Positions 16,563 to 25,161 of a stretch of DNA of 64,000 nucleotides are shown piece by piece; position 1 is the first letter of the stretch, and every line of letters begins with the position of its first letter. A program made the translations under genes and the position numbers. The stretch is from a bacterium (GTDB taxonomy: Bacteria > Cyanobacteriota > Vampirovibrionia > Obscuribacterales > Obscuribacteraceae). The DNA lies in the NCBI GenBank assembly GCA_018062085.1, contig JAGOSY010000010.1, positions 62,001-126,000 on the forward strand, written 5' to 3'. Below the pieces are notes generated by a model, which was given only the letters and a program-made list of their open reading frames with translations, did no database searches and was not told the DNA's origin.

Positions 16563-17471
16563 TTGATACAGGCCGCAGACAGCGCAGATTCACTTAAGCA
16601 AGCGGCTTCCAAGCGAAATGGTTGGCTCTTCTGCTTGATTCTTGGCGCCGTTATAGCCTGCACCTTGGTTCGTACCCTGCCTTGGATTCCTCGAGTCATA
16701 CCAGTTTCGGAGGATGATTCTTGGGACCTTGCTCTCAATCTCTTTGCTAAGCGCGGGGCACTGTGCGGAGTCGACTATATTTTCACTTTTGGTCCTCTCG
16801 GCTTCCTCTACAACAAGACTTACTTTCCTGATACCTACACCCTCAAACTTTTACTACAGGGCTTATTTTGCGCTCTAACCTCAGCCGTTATGGTGCTACA
16901 GGGCCGACGATTGTTCACCAGCTGGCCCATAACAATAGTTTGGCTTTTCTGCCTAGTTGCCCTTTACGGCTTCTTTGGCGACGTCTTCTTTCTTGCTATA
17001 CCAGTGCTCTTAGTCAATCAATATTTTCTACTTGACGACAACAAAGCCAACTATAAATGCAAGGCCTCTGCTGAGACGATTCTCCTTGTTATCCTTCTTG
17101 CTCTGACCGCCTTAGTCAAATTTACGTTCTTTGTTGCTGGCACTTGGGTTATTGCCTTTATTGCCCTAGATGAGCTGCTCAAGAAAAAGCTACCATTTTT
17201 GCTATTTCTCTTCGGTACTGTTTTTCTGGCTGGCTGGACGCTCAGCGGTCAGCCCCTAGAGAATTTACCTACTTACATCAGCACTTCTCTGGCCGTGGCC
17301 GCCGGCCACAGCGAAGCCATGTCGTGGTCTGAGGCCAACTGGCAAATACCAATTTTGACCACCATTGCTGCAACCGGCTTGCTGCTCATAAGTTTTACCT
17401 ATCTTGCCCACAAACGAATGGGCAAAACCTTCCCCATAGCCCTTTTAGCTGAAAGCGGGCTTTTTTTTTGA
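16563..17471 (+). CDS. Membrane GT-C-like protein, 5' part of a gene split at a T9 run
   Basis: 302 residues with eight or so hydrophobic segments. PVSEDDSWDLALNLFAKRG and GVDYIFTFGPLGFLYN are typical of a family of large bacterial membrane proteins (D-Y-I-F-T-x-GPLGFL) related to GT-C glycosyltransferases. The start is TTG. The frame stops in TGA directly after C plus nine T (17461-17469). One additional T, or a -1 shift, would join it to the next ORF in the middle of a hydrophobic segment (AESGLFF then LTFKAAYVRQ). I treat the two ORFs as one gene whose frame is broken or recoded here. Confidence 0.65.
   Translation: MIQAADSADSLKQAASKRNGWLFCLILGAVIACTLVRTLPWIPRVIPVSEDDSWDLALNLFAKRGALCGVDYIFTFGPLGFLYNKTYFPDTYTLKLLLQGLFCALTSAVMVLQGRRLFTSWPITIVWLFCLVALYGFFGDVFFLAIPVLLVNQYFLLDDNKANYKCKASAETILLVILLALTALVKFTFFVAGTWVIAFIALDELLKKKLPFLLFLFGTVFLAGWTLSGQPLENLPTYISTSLAVAAGHSEAMSWSEANWQIPILTTIAATGLLLISFTYLAHKRMGKTFPIALLAESGLFF
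17461..17469 (+). other. Run of nine T at a frame break
   Basis: A homopolymer of nine T at which the upstream frame meets TGA (17469-17471) while the downstream frame is open. It may be a sequencing or assembly error, a true frameshift mutation, or a slippage site for polymerase or ribosome. Confidence 0.7.
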
Positions 17472-18556
17472 CCTTCAAGGCCGCCTATGTACGCCAAACC
17501 TTAGACCATCAAGTAATTGCCCCGTCAGTATTTGGCTTTGCCGCCCTGGCGCTGACACCTTTTTTCATCAAAGAAGAGAAACCAATTAAGGCTTTAGCCT
17601 TAATTTCATTGGCTAGTATGCTCTTCATTGCCATACCGGCCAACATGCCAATGCCAGGTATTCCACCCCTGCTAATCTATCCCACAATGCTCTTCGGCAA
17701 TCTCTACGATGCGGCGCTGCGCCTACCCCAATGCGCCCTAGTTGTGACTGGTCAGTCAAAGGGCCCAGCAGACTATCAGAAGCGCATGCTAACTATCAAA
17801 GAGAAAAACCGGCTCCCTGACCTTGATGGCACTGTAGATCTATTGCCAGCACAGCTCAATGTCGTCATTGCCCACAGATACGATTATCAGCCTAGGCCAG
17901 TAATTCAAAGCTATCTTGCTTACAAAGAATCACTGATAGAAACAAACACAAACTTCTGGGCTAAAGCTAAAGCAGCTGATTTTGTGGTCTTACAAGAAAT
18001 GCAAGACACTTATGGCTACTATCCAACCGTGCACGACGGGCCATCATGGCTAGAACTACTAAGCCGCTATGAACCGACTCGCTGCCAACCCAGCGGCCTA
18101 ATTGTCAAAAAGCGTGCTCAGCCTCGAGGCTTCAAACTAAAGGCACTAGAAACCATCCACGCAAAATTAGGTGAGCCAGTTAAAATTGCTACTAATGACA
18201 AAGTCAAAATTGTTTTCGCCAAAATCAACGTAAAAATCACGCCCCTAGGCTCTCTGCAAAAGCTATTCTTCCGCATCTATCCACCGGCCATTGCGGTGCA
18301 AATGAAAAGCGGTAAAAAAGAGACCTATGTTGCCCCCACAGACAATCTCAGAGCCGGTTTTATACTCTCTCCGTTTGTCAGTGCCCCAGAAGAGATAGAA
18401 GCTCTCTATTCAGATTTCATTTCAGCCCCTGGAGACCGGCAGAACAGCAACGATGTAGTTGAGTTCACCATCGGCGAAAGAAAAAATGACTTCCCGTGGC
18501 ATATACTATCTGACCATTGCACCATCGAATTATTTTCACTGGAAAATCATAATTGA
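17468..18556 (+). CDS. Membrane GT-C-like protein, 3' part of the split gene
   Basis: 362 residues. The first part continues the membrane domain (FKAAYVRQTLDHQVIAPSVF, ALALTPFF, LASMLFIAIP); FK-x-x-[FY]VRQ followed by a histidine is usual in the middle of intact homologues of this family, which supports joining with the upstream ORF. Residues 110-362 are a soluble domain (DLDGTVDLLPAQLNVVIAH, YQPRPVIQSYLAY) found at the C-terminus of such proteins. A formal TTG start overlaps the upstream stop (TTGA), so translational coupling is an alternative to frameshifting. Its own stop overlaps the antiporter start by the same TTGA pattern. Confidence 0.65.
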   Translation: MTFKAAYVRQTLDHQVIAPSVFGFAALALTPFFIKEEKPIKALALISLASMLFIAIPANMPMPGIPPLLIYPTMLFGNLYDAALRLPQCALVVTGQSKGPADYQKRMLTIKEKNRLPDLDGTVDLLPAQLNVVIAHRYDYQPRPVIQSYLAYKESLIETNTNFWAKAKAADFVVLQEMQDTYGYYPTVHDGPSWLELLSRYEPTRCQPSGLIVKKRAQPRGFKLKALETIHAKLGEPVKIATNDKVKIVFAKINVKITPLGSLQKLFFRIYPPAIAVQMKSGKKETYVAPTDNLRAGFILSPFVSAPEEIEALYSDFISAPGDRQNSNDVVEFTIGERKNDFPWHILSDHCTIELFSLENHN

Positions 18557-20097
18557 CTCACGAAGCCCTACATGTTGACCTTTTTGTGGTCTTACTTATG
18601 GTGACAGCTACTGTTGCCATGTCAGTCAAGTGGATTAAACTGCCTTATTCAATTGCCCTTGTCATTGTTGGCTTGCTCATTGGCGTTTGCCATCTGCTAC
18701 CACCAGTAGAGCTTACTCCCGATCTGATTTTGTTGATTTTCCTTCCGGCAGTGCTATTCGAAGCGTCGTGGAACATTCCCCTGCGTGAGCTAAAGGAAGG
18801 CTGGCTACCTATCACTGTTCTCGCAACACTTGGGGTAGTAGTCAACACGGTGGTAGTAGCCTATGGCATGAACTATTTTGCCGGGGTGGCTCTCGGTCCA
18901 GCTTTTCTCTTCGGCGCCATGATTGCCGCCACCGACCCAATTTCAGTACTAGCACTCTTTCGCAAGCTGGGAATCAACAGTAGCTTGACCATGATGCTAG
19001 AAGGCGAAAGCTTGGCCAACGACGGCACAGCAGTAGTACTTTTCAAATTAGTACTAGCGATAGTACTAAGCGGCGCTTCTTTCTCCGCCGCCTCAACCGT
19101 AGGTAACTTCGTACTCGTGGTGGTCGGAGGGGCAGCAATTGGTGCCGTCATTGGCTACGCAGCTTCACGTATAACCAGTTTTTTTGATGATCATCTTTTA
19201 GAAATCACACTAACCACTATCGTTGCCTATGGTTCATATATTTTAGCCGAACAATTACATGTCTCGGCAGTACTAAGTGTGGTGGCAGCAGGAGTAGTTA
19301 TCGGCAACTATGGCAGCCGCACTTCAATGTCAGTAGAAACTCGCATGGCAGTAAACTCATTCTGGGAATACACCGCATTTTTGGTCAATTCACTGATATT
19401 TTTACTGATTGGCCTGCAAGTAAAATACAACTTACTCTGCAAATATTCACTGCAAATAGGCGTGGGTATCGCAGTAGTAATTGTCGCTCGCATAATTGTT
19501 GTCTATGGCATGACACCATTTCTTAGACAGCACAATGAAAAAATTCCGTGGAAGTGGCGCCACTTGCTCTTCTGGGGGGCCGTACGCGGCTCTATTTGCA
19601 TGGCCCTAGCCTTGAGCCTACCAGAATCGCTGCCGGCAAAAGAGATGATAACAATCACGACTTTTGGCGTGGTTCTCTTCACCCTACTGGTGCCTGGTTT
19701 AACCATTGAGCCTCTAGTTAAATTGCTAGGCATGAATCTAGTAGATCCAGTCAAAGAGCAATACAAAGAATTAAAAGCGCGCCTTATTACAAAAAAACGG
19801 GCTGCCAATTTCTTGGCCGAACAATTCAAGACTGGTACTGTCTCAACTGCTTGCTTCGAACTACTGAACGCTGACTTACACGAACAAAAAGAAGCGCTAA
19901 AAATACAAATAGAAAATCTGCACATTGAAGACGCATCAGTGAAAGAATTAGAAATAGAAGAAGTACGTCACCGTCTGGCAGAGCTAGAAAAAGACTGCCT
20001 AAAGGAACTAACAAAAGAAGGTTTCATCAGCGAAGAAGGCCGCCATCGCATACAGTTGAATCAGTCAGAAGTCAAAGAAAAGCTGCCTGAGCATTAG
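18553..20097 (+). CDS. CPA1-type Na+/H+ antiporter
   Basis: A 514-residue cation/proton antiporter with about twelve membrane helices. Diagnostic features are FLPAVLFEASWNIP (63-76), GAMIAATDPISVLALF (121-136), the paired Asn156-Asp157 in GESLANDGTAVV that binds the ion in NhaP-type exchangers, and WGAVRGSICMALALSLP. A charged cytoplasmic tail with coiled-coil character runs from about 405 to the end. It exports Na+ (or K+) in exchange for protons. The TTG start overlaps the preceding membrane gene by 4 bases (TTGA), so it is expressed from the same transcript. Confidence 0.9.
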   Translation: MTHEALHVDLFVVLLMVTATVAMSVKWIKLPYSIALVIVGLLIGVCHLLPPVELTPDLILLIFLPAVLFEASWNIPLRELKEGWLPITVLATLGVVVNTVVVAYGMNYFAGVALGPAFLFGAMIAATDPISVLALFRKLGINSSLTMMLEGESLANDGTAVVLFKLVLAIVLSGASFSAASTVGNFVLVVVGGAAIGAVIGYAASRITSFFDDHLLEITLTTIVAYGSYILAEQLHVSAVLSVVAAGVVIGNYGSRTSMSVETRMAVNSFWEYTAFLVNSLIFLLIGLQVKYNLLCKYSLQIGVGIAVVIVARIIVVYGMTPFLRQHNEKIPWKWRHLLFWGAVRGSICMALALSLPESLPAKEMITITTFGVVLFTLLVPGLTIEPLVKLLGMNLVDPVKEQYKELKARLITKKRAANFLAEQFKTGTVSTACFELLNADLHEQKEALKIQIENLHIEDASVKELEIEEVRHRLAELEKDCLKELTKEGFISEEGRHRIQLNQSEVKEKLPEH

Positions 20098-20125
20098 GAC
20101 AGAGTCTTTAATTGAGGACATAATT

Positions 20126-21205
20126 TTGAAGCGGCTTCAAAGCAATCTAGTTTTTGTGGTTCCTCTCATTGCTTCTGTAATCTGCGCCCAGTCGCTGCCG
20201 AGCCAAGCTCTACCAGGCGCAGAGAAGAAGGCTCTCGCCACTGCGAGCAGCTACAACCAAGGGGTGCAAGCCTATCAACAAGGTCGCTACAAAGAAGCCG
20301 CTCGCTTTATGTATGATGCCATTATCAAAGAGAAGGCTGGTGCCAATGCTTGGCTTTACATGGCCAACGCCCAATATGCTTCGGGCAATAAGCAGCAAGC
20401 ACTCGATACCTACAAACGCATCAAGGACGGCTTTGTTGGTACAGCTCAAGCACAAGCCGCAGCACAATATCTGCAAAGATTTGGTAGCGAATCTACAGAA
20501 AAAGCCGATTCAAATAAAGAAGACACTGACAGCAATTCATCTACTAGCAAGGCCAATCTTGAACCGCCTCTGCCACCAGCAAAAGTGCTAAAAGAGTTGC
20601 GCGCCCGCATAACAATTACCAAGCCCATTATTGGCCACGATCCAGTCAGCGCTAGAACAATTGCGGCAGTAAATGGCTGTTTTGATAAGATACCAGCCAA
20701 AGTACAAGCGATCTTGCTAAAACACAATATAAAATTCGTGATCACCCCGACAATGATTGACAAATATCCCGAAGGCGCCTATCAGACAGTGCCTGGCTAT
20801 GACGGTGGAACGAGCAAGAGCTGCCCCGGTCTTTTTGATGGAGACACCATTGTGCTGGCCCAAAGCACAGTCAACGAAGACACTAATAATGTCAATCGAA
20901 CCATCAATGCAGACGAACTAGAGGGCACTTTTCTCCACGAAACAGGCCATGCCCTAGACGCCTGCCTCAACTCATATTCTTGCACCAAAGAATACCGCCA
21001 CAACTATTACTTAGACATCGCCCACGTGCCAGACAGCGTTGCTCCTAAAATTAGTTATTATCTGCAAAAGTCTGACGCTGGACAAGTCGAGAGTTGTGCT
21101 GAATTAACTTCTATTTTACTAGGCAATGAGCGAGGCCATGTCGCTGAGCTAACCACCTATTTTCCCAACACCCTTAAATACATCAAACAAAAGCTTGGAC
21201 TTTAA
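20126..21205 (+). CDS. Secreted TPR protein with zincin-like metallopeptidase domain
   Basis: 359 residues. A signal peptide (about 1-29, hydrophobic core LVFVVPLIASVI) is followed by two TPR-like repeats (about 40-110), a Ser/Asp-rich linker (120-145) and a domain ending in a zinc-peptidase site: H271-E-T-G-H275 in FLHETGHALDAC, then Glu322/Glu326 in ESCAELTS as the likely third ligand. The spacing resembles the anthrax-lethal-factor-like clan rather than M48. Four or more cysteines near the active site suggest disulfides outside the cytoplasm. TTG start with GAGGA 7 bases upstream. The substrate is unknown. Confidence 0.7.
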   Translation: MKRLQSNLVFVVPLIASVICAQSLPSQALPGAEKKALATASSYNQGVQAYQQGRYKEAARFMYDAIIKEKAGANAWLYMANAQYASGNKQQALDTYKRIKDGFVGTAQAQAAAQYLQRFGSESTEKADSNKEDTDSNSSTSKANLEPPLPPAKVLKELRARITITKPIIGHDPVSARTIAAVNGCFDKIPAKVQAILLKHNIKFVITPTMIDKYPEGAYQTVPGYDGGTSKSCPGLFDGDTIVLAQSTVNEDTNNVNRTINADELEGTFLHETGHALDACLNSYSCTKEYRHNYYLDIAHVPDSVAPKISYYLQKSDAGQVESCAELTSILLGNERGHVAELTTYFPNTLKYIKQKLGL

Positions 21206-21250
21206 TATGTCAGGGTTTTGCTTGTAGCGAATTCAGGTAGAATCAATATT

Positions 21251-21622
21251 ATGAAGGTAAGCCTCCAGCTTGAAGACGTCCGTTCGTTCTGGCCTGCGCA
21301 GGCTATGGGCGACGGCATTGATGTTTCGCGACTATTGACCGAAGTGCAAGAGTTTGCACTTTTAACATTTGACCGTCTTGACAGCGATGGCAACGGCTTT
21401 ATTTCAAAGGCAGAATTAGAAGAAGCAAAAACCAAGTTCAAGCTTTCCGGACGAGAGCTGAGTTATGTGCGCTTTCTCTGTACTAACGTCAGTAAAATCA
21501 GTGCCGCCCATGACGACCACGATGGCCCTTCACCTATTGGAATTTCTCGCAAAGACCTTGTGGTTGGCATTTCGAGATTAGATCTAATCAAATTTTTCGG
21601 TGGCATGAGCAGAAAAAAATAA
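21251..21622 (+). CDS. EF-hand protein
   Basis: A small protein of 123 residues with one canonical EF-hand loop, DSDGNGFISKAE (about 44-55: D-x-D-x-N-G-x-I-x-x-x-E), preceded by LLTFDRL. A second, poor loop follows near DDHDGPS. Single or degenerate pairs of EF-hands often bind calcium as dimers. The frame is open from TTG 21218, but ATG 21251 is more natural; TAGAAT at 21238-21243 sits 7 bases before this ATG, so the message could be leaderless. No signal peptide is seen. The regulatory partner is unknown; the metallopeptidase upstream is on the same strand and the kinase downstream is convergent. Confidence 0.7.
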   Translation: MKVSLQLEDVRSFWPAQAMGDGIDVSRLLTEVQEFALLTFDRLDSDGNGFISKAELEEAKTKFKLSGRELSYVRFLCTNVSKISAAHDDHDGPSPIGISRKDLVVGISRLDLIKFFGGMSRKK

Positions 21623-21647
21623 AGTCGCTTAGGTCAAATAAAGCCGG

Positions 21648-23912
21648 CTACTTTACAGTCACTTTAGGCAAAGCGCCAGCAAGCATGGCCTTATTGCTAG
21701 GCAAAACTTGCAATACTTTTAAGGCCTTAAACTGTTTAAAAGTAGGAACAGCACGCTTGTCTAAGCCACAATCAACGACGCTCAAGGTGTGTAGTCTATT
21801 GAGCTTACTCAAGAGCTTGAGCTGACTAATGGTAACTTTGTTATAACTCAAATTCAGATATTGCAGTGTCGATAACTCAGAAAGAGCCTTAAAATCTTGC
21901 TGTAGCAATTTACTATGCTGCAAATTCACATACTCAAGGCGCTTAGCCGACTTAAGCTTATTCAGCATAGCACTGCAGTTTTCTCCACCAGCGAGCTGAA
22001 AATCACGTATGTGGTTCCAACAATTGGCGCGAGCCAGCATGGCACCGTCTAAGGTGCAATTATTGCCATCAAACTTACTGATTTGTGTAAACTTACTAAG
22101 CGACGGAATACACTTAGCCGTAAGACCATGAGTATCATAAATTTGCAATTCATCAATGGCCGGAAGGGCTGTGCAAGCCTCAAGAACGCCGTCACTATCA
22201 GAGCCATCGACTAAACGCACAGCCGCTAGATCACCTTTGCCAAAACGCAGTACATAACCAGGATGCCGGGCCACAAGCCGAGAGGGCAAATACATCAACC
22301 ATTCACTCTCAGTAAACTCTACGGTGCCTTTAGCTTTGACAGTTCTCTCTTTCTTGGTTTTCCAATCATATGAGTAGATACTGCCAATTAAACAGTCGCT
22401 GGGGAAATTAAAGATTCGCCCCTTGCCACTACCGGCTTTGCTATCGCAATATGCACTAGTGTCGGCCAACGATGTAGTGGGCTCAAGATCTTCATCTGCA
22501 TCAAATTTGGGCTTTTCCACTTTAGGCTTAGCCACAATCAATACGCGTCGAGGCGGAGGCTTGGGCTTAGAATTGGCAGACTGAAAGTTCTGCCAGGCTA
22601 GAAAACCGCAGGCCACAGAAGCAAGAACAATAGCCCCAGCGCCAAACCCGAGCAAAAGCTTCTTCACCTTCAGCACTTGCTCTCTAGATACCTTTGAGTC
22701 AGTACTATTGCGGGCACGGTGATCGGCTTCGATATTGGCCGCCTCTTCACTAAGCGATACACCGTTGCGCATCAAGGCACTGCGTACCAAAGCCTTGCCC
22801 TCCTCAGCAAGTGAAGGAGTGATAACCGAATCGGCCGTGCTAACGGTTCTACTAGGCGGAATTAAATTAGGATTGAGAGCCGGCGCCACCACCGTACTAC
22901 GGGTATGCTGCAGATAAATATTGCCACTACCATCCACAACAGGAGCGTTATAACAATAGTAAGGCTCATCTCCTTGTAAAACTGCAATTAAGTCACTACA
23001 AAGATTCTCCATGGTTTGGTAGCGCATATCTGGGTCTTTAGCCATCATCCGCTCTAAAACAGCTTGCACGGCATCGGGAAAATTTCCACCCTCAACCACT
23101 TCGTTCAAAATCGGCGTGGGGGCAGACTGATGCATATGCTTAATTTCAACAGCACTCTTAGCAACAAAAGGCGGCTCACCAGTAAGCGTCTCAAAGAACG
23201 TCACACCGAGCGAATAAATATCGCTGCGAGCATCAACAGTACGCCCAAGACACTGCTCAGGGCTCATATAATATGGGCTACCTAAATTTTCTTCGTCATG
23301 TCCTAAGTGATTTCCGTCAATCTCAGCATCAAAAGTAAGCTTAACAATTCCAAAGTCGACAATCTTGATGGTTGAACCAGTGGCATCAGGCTGATCGAGT
23401 AAAACAATATTGGCCGGCTTAACATCGCGGTGAATAATGCCTTTGCTATGGGCGTAGCCAAAGCCGCTGGCAGCCTGGAGAAAAATGTACAAGACAGTAT
23501 TAACTGGCGGTGGATCATAATCGCGCAAGCGTTCCATCAAATTGCAACCGCGCAAAAAATCCATCACATAAAACGGACGCTCAAAGCCATCGGGGGTTCT
23601 GTGCAGCCCAAAATTGTGCAAGCCAACAATATTGGGATGAAACATTTTGGCAATGGCCTGGGCCTCAATTTGAAAGCGCACCCAAGCAACCTCGGTGATT
23701 TGCTCAGTGCTCAAAGTCTTAAGGGCATACTCTTTTGGTAATCTGACATGGTGGGCGTGATAAACATAACCCATAGCCCCGCGACCGATGTAATCGACAA
23801 TCTGATAACTATTGCCAACAATGTCACCGATACTGAACTCAGCACCGGGCGGCAGCGGTCTAGGCTGTGCAGGCGGCTGTAAAACTAATTCGTCGGGTAA
23901 TGGTTCGTTCAC
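21648..23912 (-). CDS. Ser/Thr protein kinase with C-terminal LRR-like domain
   Basis: A 754-residue PknB-type receptor kinase. Catalytic parts are intact: glycine loop GRGAMGYVYHA (43-53), Lys65 in YALKTL, HRDVKPAN (161-168), DFG (186-188) and SPYYMSPEQCLG. A juxtamembrane segment leads to one membrane helix at about 420-440 (LLLGFGAGAIVLASVACGFL). The outer part has leucine-rich repeats from about 600 (LEYVNLQHSKLL, LQYLNLSYNKVT, LHTLSVVDCGLD), so the kinase may sense something through an LRR-type surface. It converges on the EF-hand gene. The 227 bases upstream, before the divergent dioxygenase gene, hold no gene. Confidence 0.9.
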   Translation of the reverse strand: MNEPLPDELVLQPPAQPRPLPPGAEFSIGDIVGNSYQIVDYIGRGAMGYVYHAHHVRLPKEYALKTLSTEQITEVAWVRFQIEAQAIAKMFHPNIVGLHNFGLHRTPDGFERPFYVMDFLRGCNLMERLRDYDPPPVNTVLYIFLQAASGFGYAHSKGIIHRDVKPANIVLLDQPDATGSTIKIVDFGIVKLTFDAEIDGNHLGHDEENLGSPYYMSPEQCLGRTVDARSDIYSLGVTFFETLTGEPPFVAKSAVEIKHMHQSAPTPILNEVVEGGNFPDAVQAVLERMMAKDPDMRYQTMENLCSDLIAVLQGDEPYYCYNAPVVDGSGNIYLQHTRSTVVAPALNPNLIPPSRTVSTADSVITPSLAEEGKALVRSALMRNGVSLSEEAANIEADHRARNSTDSKVSREQVLKVKKLLLGFGAGAIVLASVACGFLAWQNFQSANSKPKPPPRRVLIVAKPKVEKPKFDADEDLEPTTSLADTSAYCDSKAGSGKGRIFNFPSDCLIGSIYSYDWKTKKERTVKAKGTVEFTESEWLMYLPSRLVARHPGYVLRFGKGDLAAVRLVDGSDSDGVLEACTALPAIDELQIYDTHGLTAKCIPSLSKFTQISKFDGNNCTLDGAMLARANCWNHIRDFQLAGGENCSAMLNKLKSAKRLEYVNLQHSKLLQQDFKALSELSTLQYLNLSYNKVTISQLKLLSKLNRLHTLSVVDCGLDKRAVPTFKQFKALKVLQVLPSNKAMLAGALPKVTVK

Positions 23913-24139
23913 TGTCTCTGGCAGTTTAGGTAGCGATTATCAGGCCTATGGTCTTGAGAAAGCTGGCTAGCATCAGCTTTATATACCAAGCGCAGAGATA
24001 AGGTAATCAGTAAGCTACAACTAACAAATTATCTATACGAGATTTTGCAGAAGCGAAGATCGCGATCAATAACGGGTAAAATATGGTCTAAATTTCAAAT
24101 AGCCGCTCAAGAACACACGGTCAAAAAAAAAAAGAAACC

Positions 24140-25099
24140 ATGTACAACACGCAGGGCAAAACTTTCTTTGAATTAGCCACTGACCGCAATTTCTGGTTGC
24201 ATCTCAACCCGCAGCTGCACATTAGCGAAAAAGGCTCTCAACCGACCGTTGCCAAATACAAGCTTAGCTCTGAGCTAGGGCAGCTGACCAAACAAAATAT
24301 GCAGCATGAAGGCTACTTCAAAATCGAAAATGCCGTAGCACCGACAGACCTCAGTTTGATGGTGCAAGCTGTAGAGAAGATTCGCGACGAACAATGGCCA
24401 GTCACGTTCTCTTTTGTCTACGACGAATACTGGATGAAATTTCAAGAATTGTCATCTGTACTGAGCTTCATTCTCGGCCCAGACTACAAAATGATGCCCA
24501 CACTGTACACCTTCTGCGTTGAGCCCGGCGGTGCAGGCGCTGGATTTCTACCTCACCGTGATCGCTCACGGCGCAAACTTCTCCGACCCGATGGTCAGAC
24601 AGTGGCCATGAACATCTGGATATCGCTCACCGATGCTAGCCCCGATACGGGCTGCATTTACATTCTGCCTGTGCAGTATGACCCCAACTTTCCTAATAAT
24701 CTCATGTCATATGGCGTCAACAATTATCAAGACATCCGCGCCCTGCCCACCAAAGCCGGAGACATACTGGGCTGGAATGAAGGGGTATATCACTGGGGCG
24801 GTCGCAGCAGCAAGCACGGCACCTACTCAAGAATCAGCATTGCCGCAAGCTTTCAAAGGGGCGACAGCGCCTCACTAGAGACGCCCCTGTTGCCCCCACA
24901 CCGGCTGCCAACCTTGAAACAGCGCCTTTCTATAATCGCCGCCCAATTGTTGCGCTACCAGGCTCAGGCGGCCATATCACCGGCGGTAAGACAACTAGCT
25001 GTAGACCTGCAAGCCTTAGACGAAAGACTAGTCGTCAACGACGACGGTGGCCCCTTTATTTATGACGAGGCCGGGGAAAAAGTACTGAAGCGCAAGTAA
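24140..25099 (+). CDS. Phytanoyl-CoA dioxygenase (PhyH) family protein
   Basis: A 319-residue Fe(II)/2-oxoglutarate oxygenase. HEGYFKIENAVAP (about 55-67) is the usual PhyH opening. The iron ligands are His and Asp of FLPHRDRS (near 137-144) and the distal His of GVYHWGGRSS, followed by SRISIAASF with the 2-oxoglutarate-binding Arg. MNIWISLTDASPDTGCIYILP is the core beta strand pair. Such enzymes hydroxylate or otherwise oxidise small molecules. The next gene, a flavoenzyme 62 bases downstream on the same strand, may act on the same product. ATG start in an A-rich leader without a strong ribosome site. Confidence 0.85.
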   Translation: MYNTQGKTFFELATDRNFWLHLNPQLHISEKGSQPTVAKYKLSSELGQLTKQNMQHEGYFKIENAVAPTDLSLMVQAVEKIRDEQWPVTFSFVYDEYWMKFQELSSVLSFILGPDYKMMPTLYTFCVEPGGAGAGFLPHRDRSRRKLLRPDGQTVAMNIWISLTDASPDTGCIYILPVQYDPNFPNNLMSYGVNNYQDIRALPTKAGDILGWNEGVYHWGGRSSKHGTYSRISIAASFQRGDSASLETPLLPPHRLPTLKQRLSIIAAQLLRYQAQAAISPAVRQLAVDLQALDERLVVNDDGGPFIYDEAGEKVLKRK

Positions 25100-25161
25100 G
25101 ACTGGAAAACAAGAAGTCAAGGAAACCCAAAACAGCGAAACTACTACTACAGGTGCTATCA

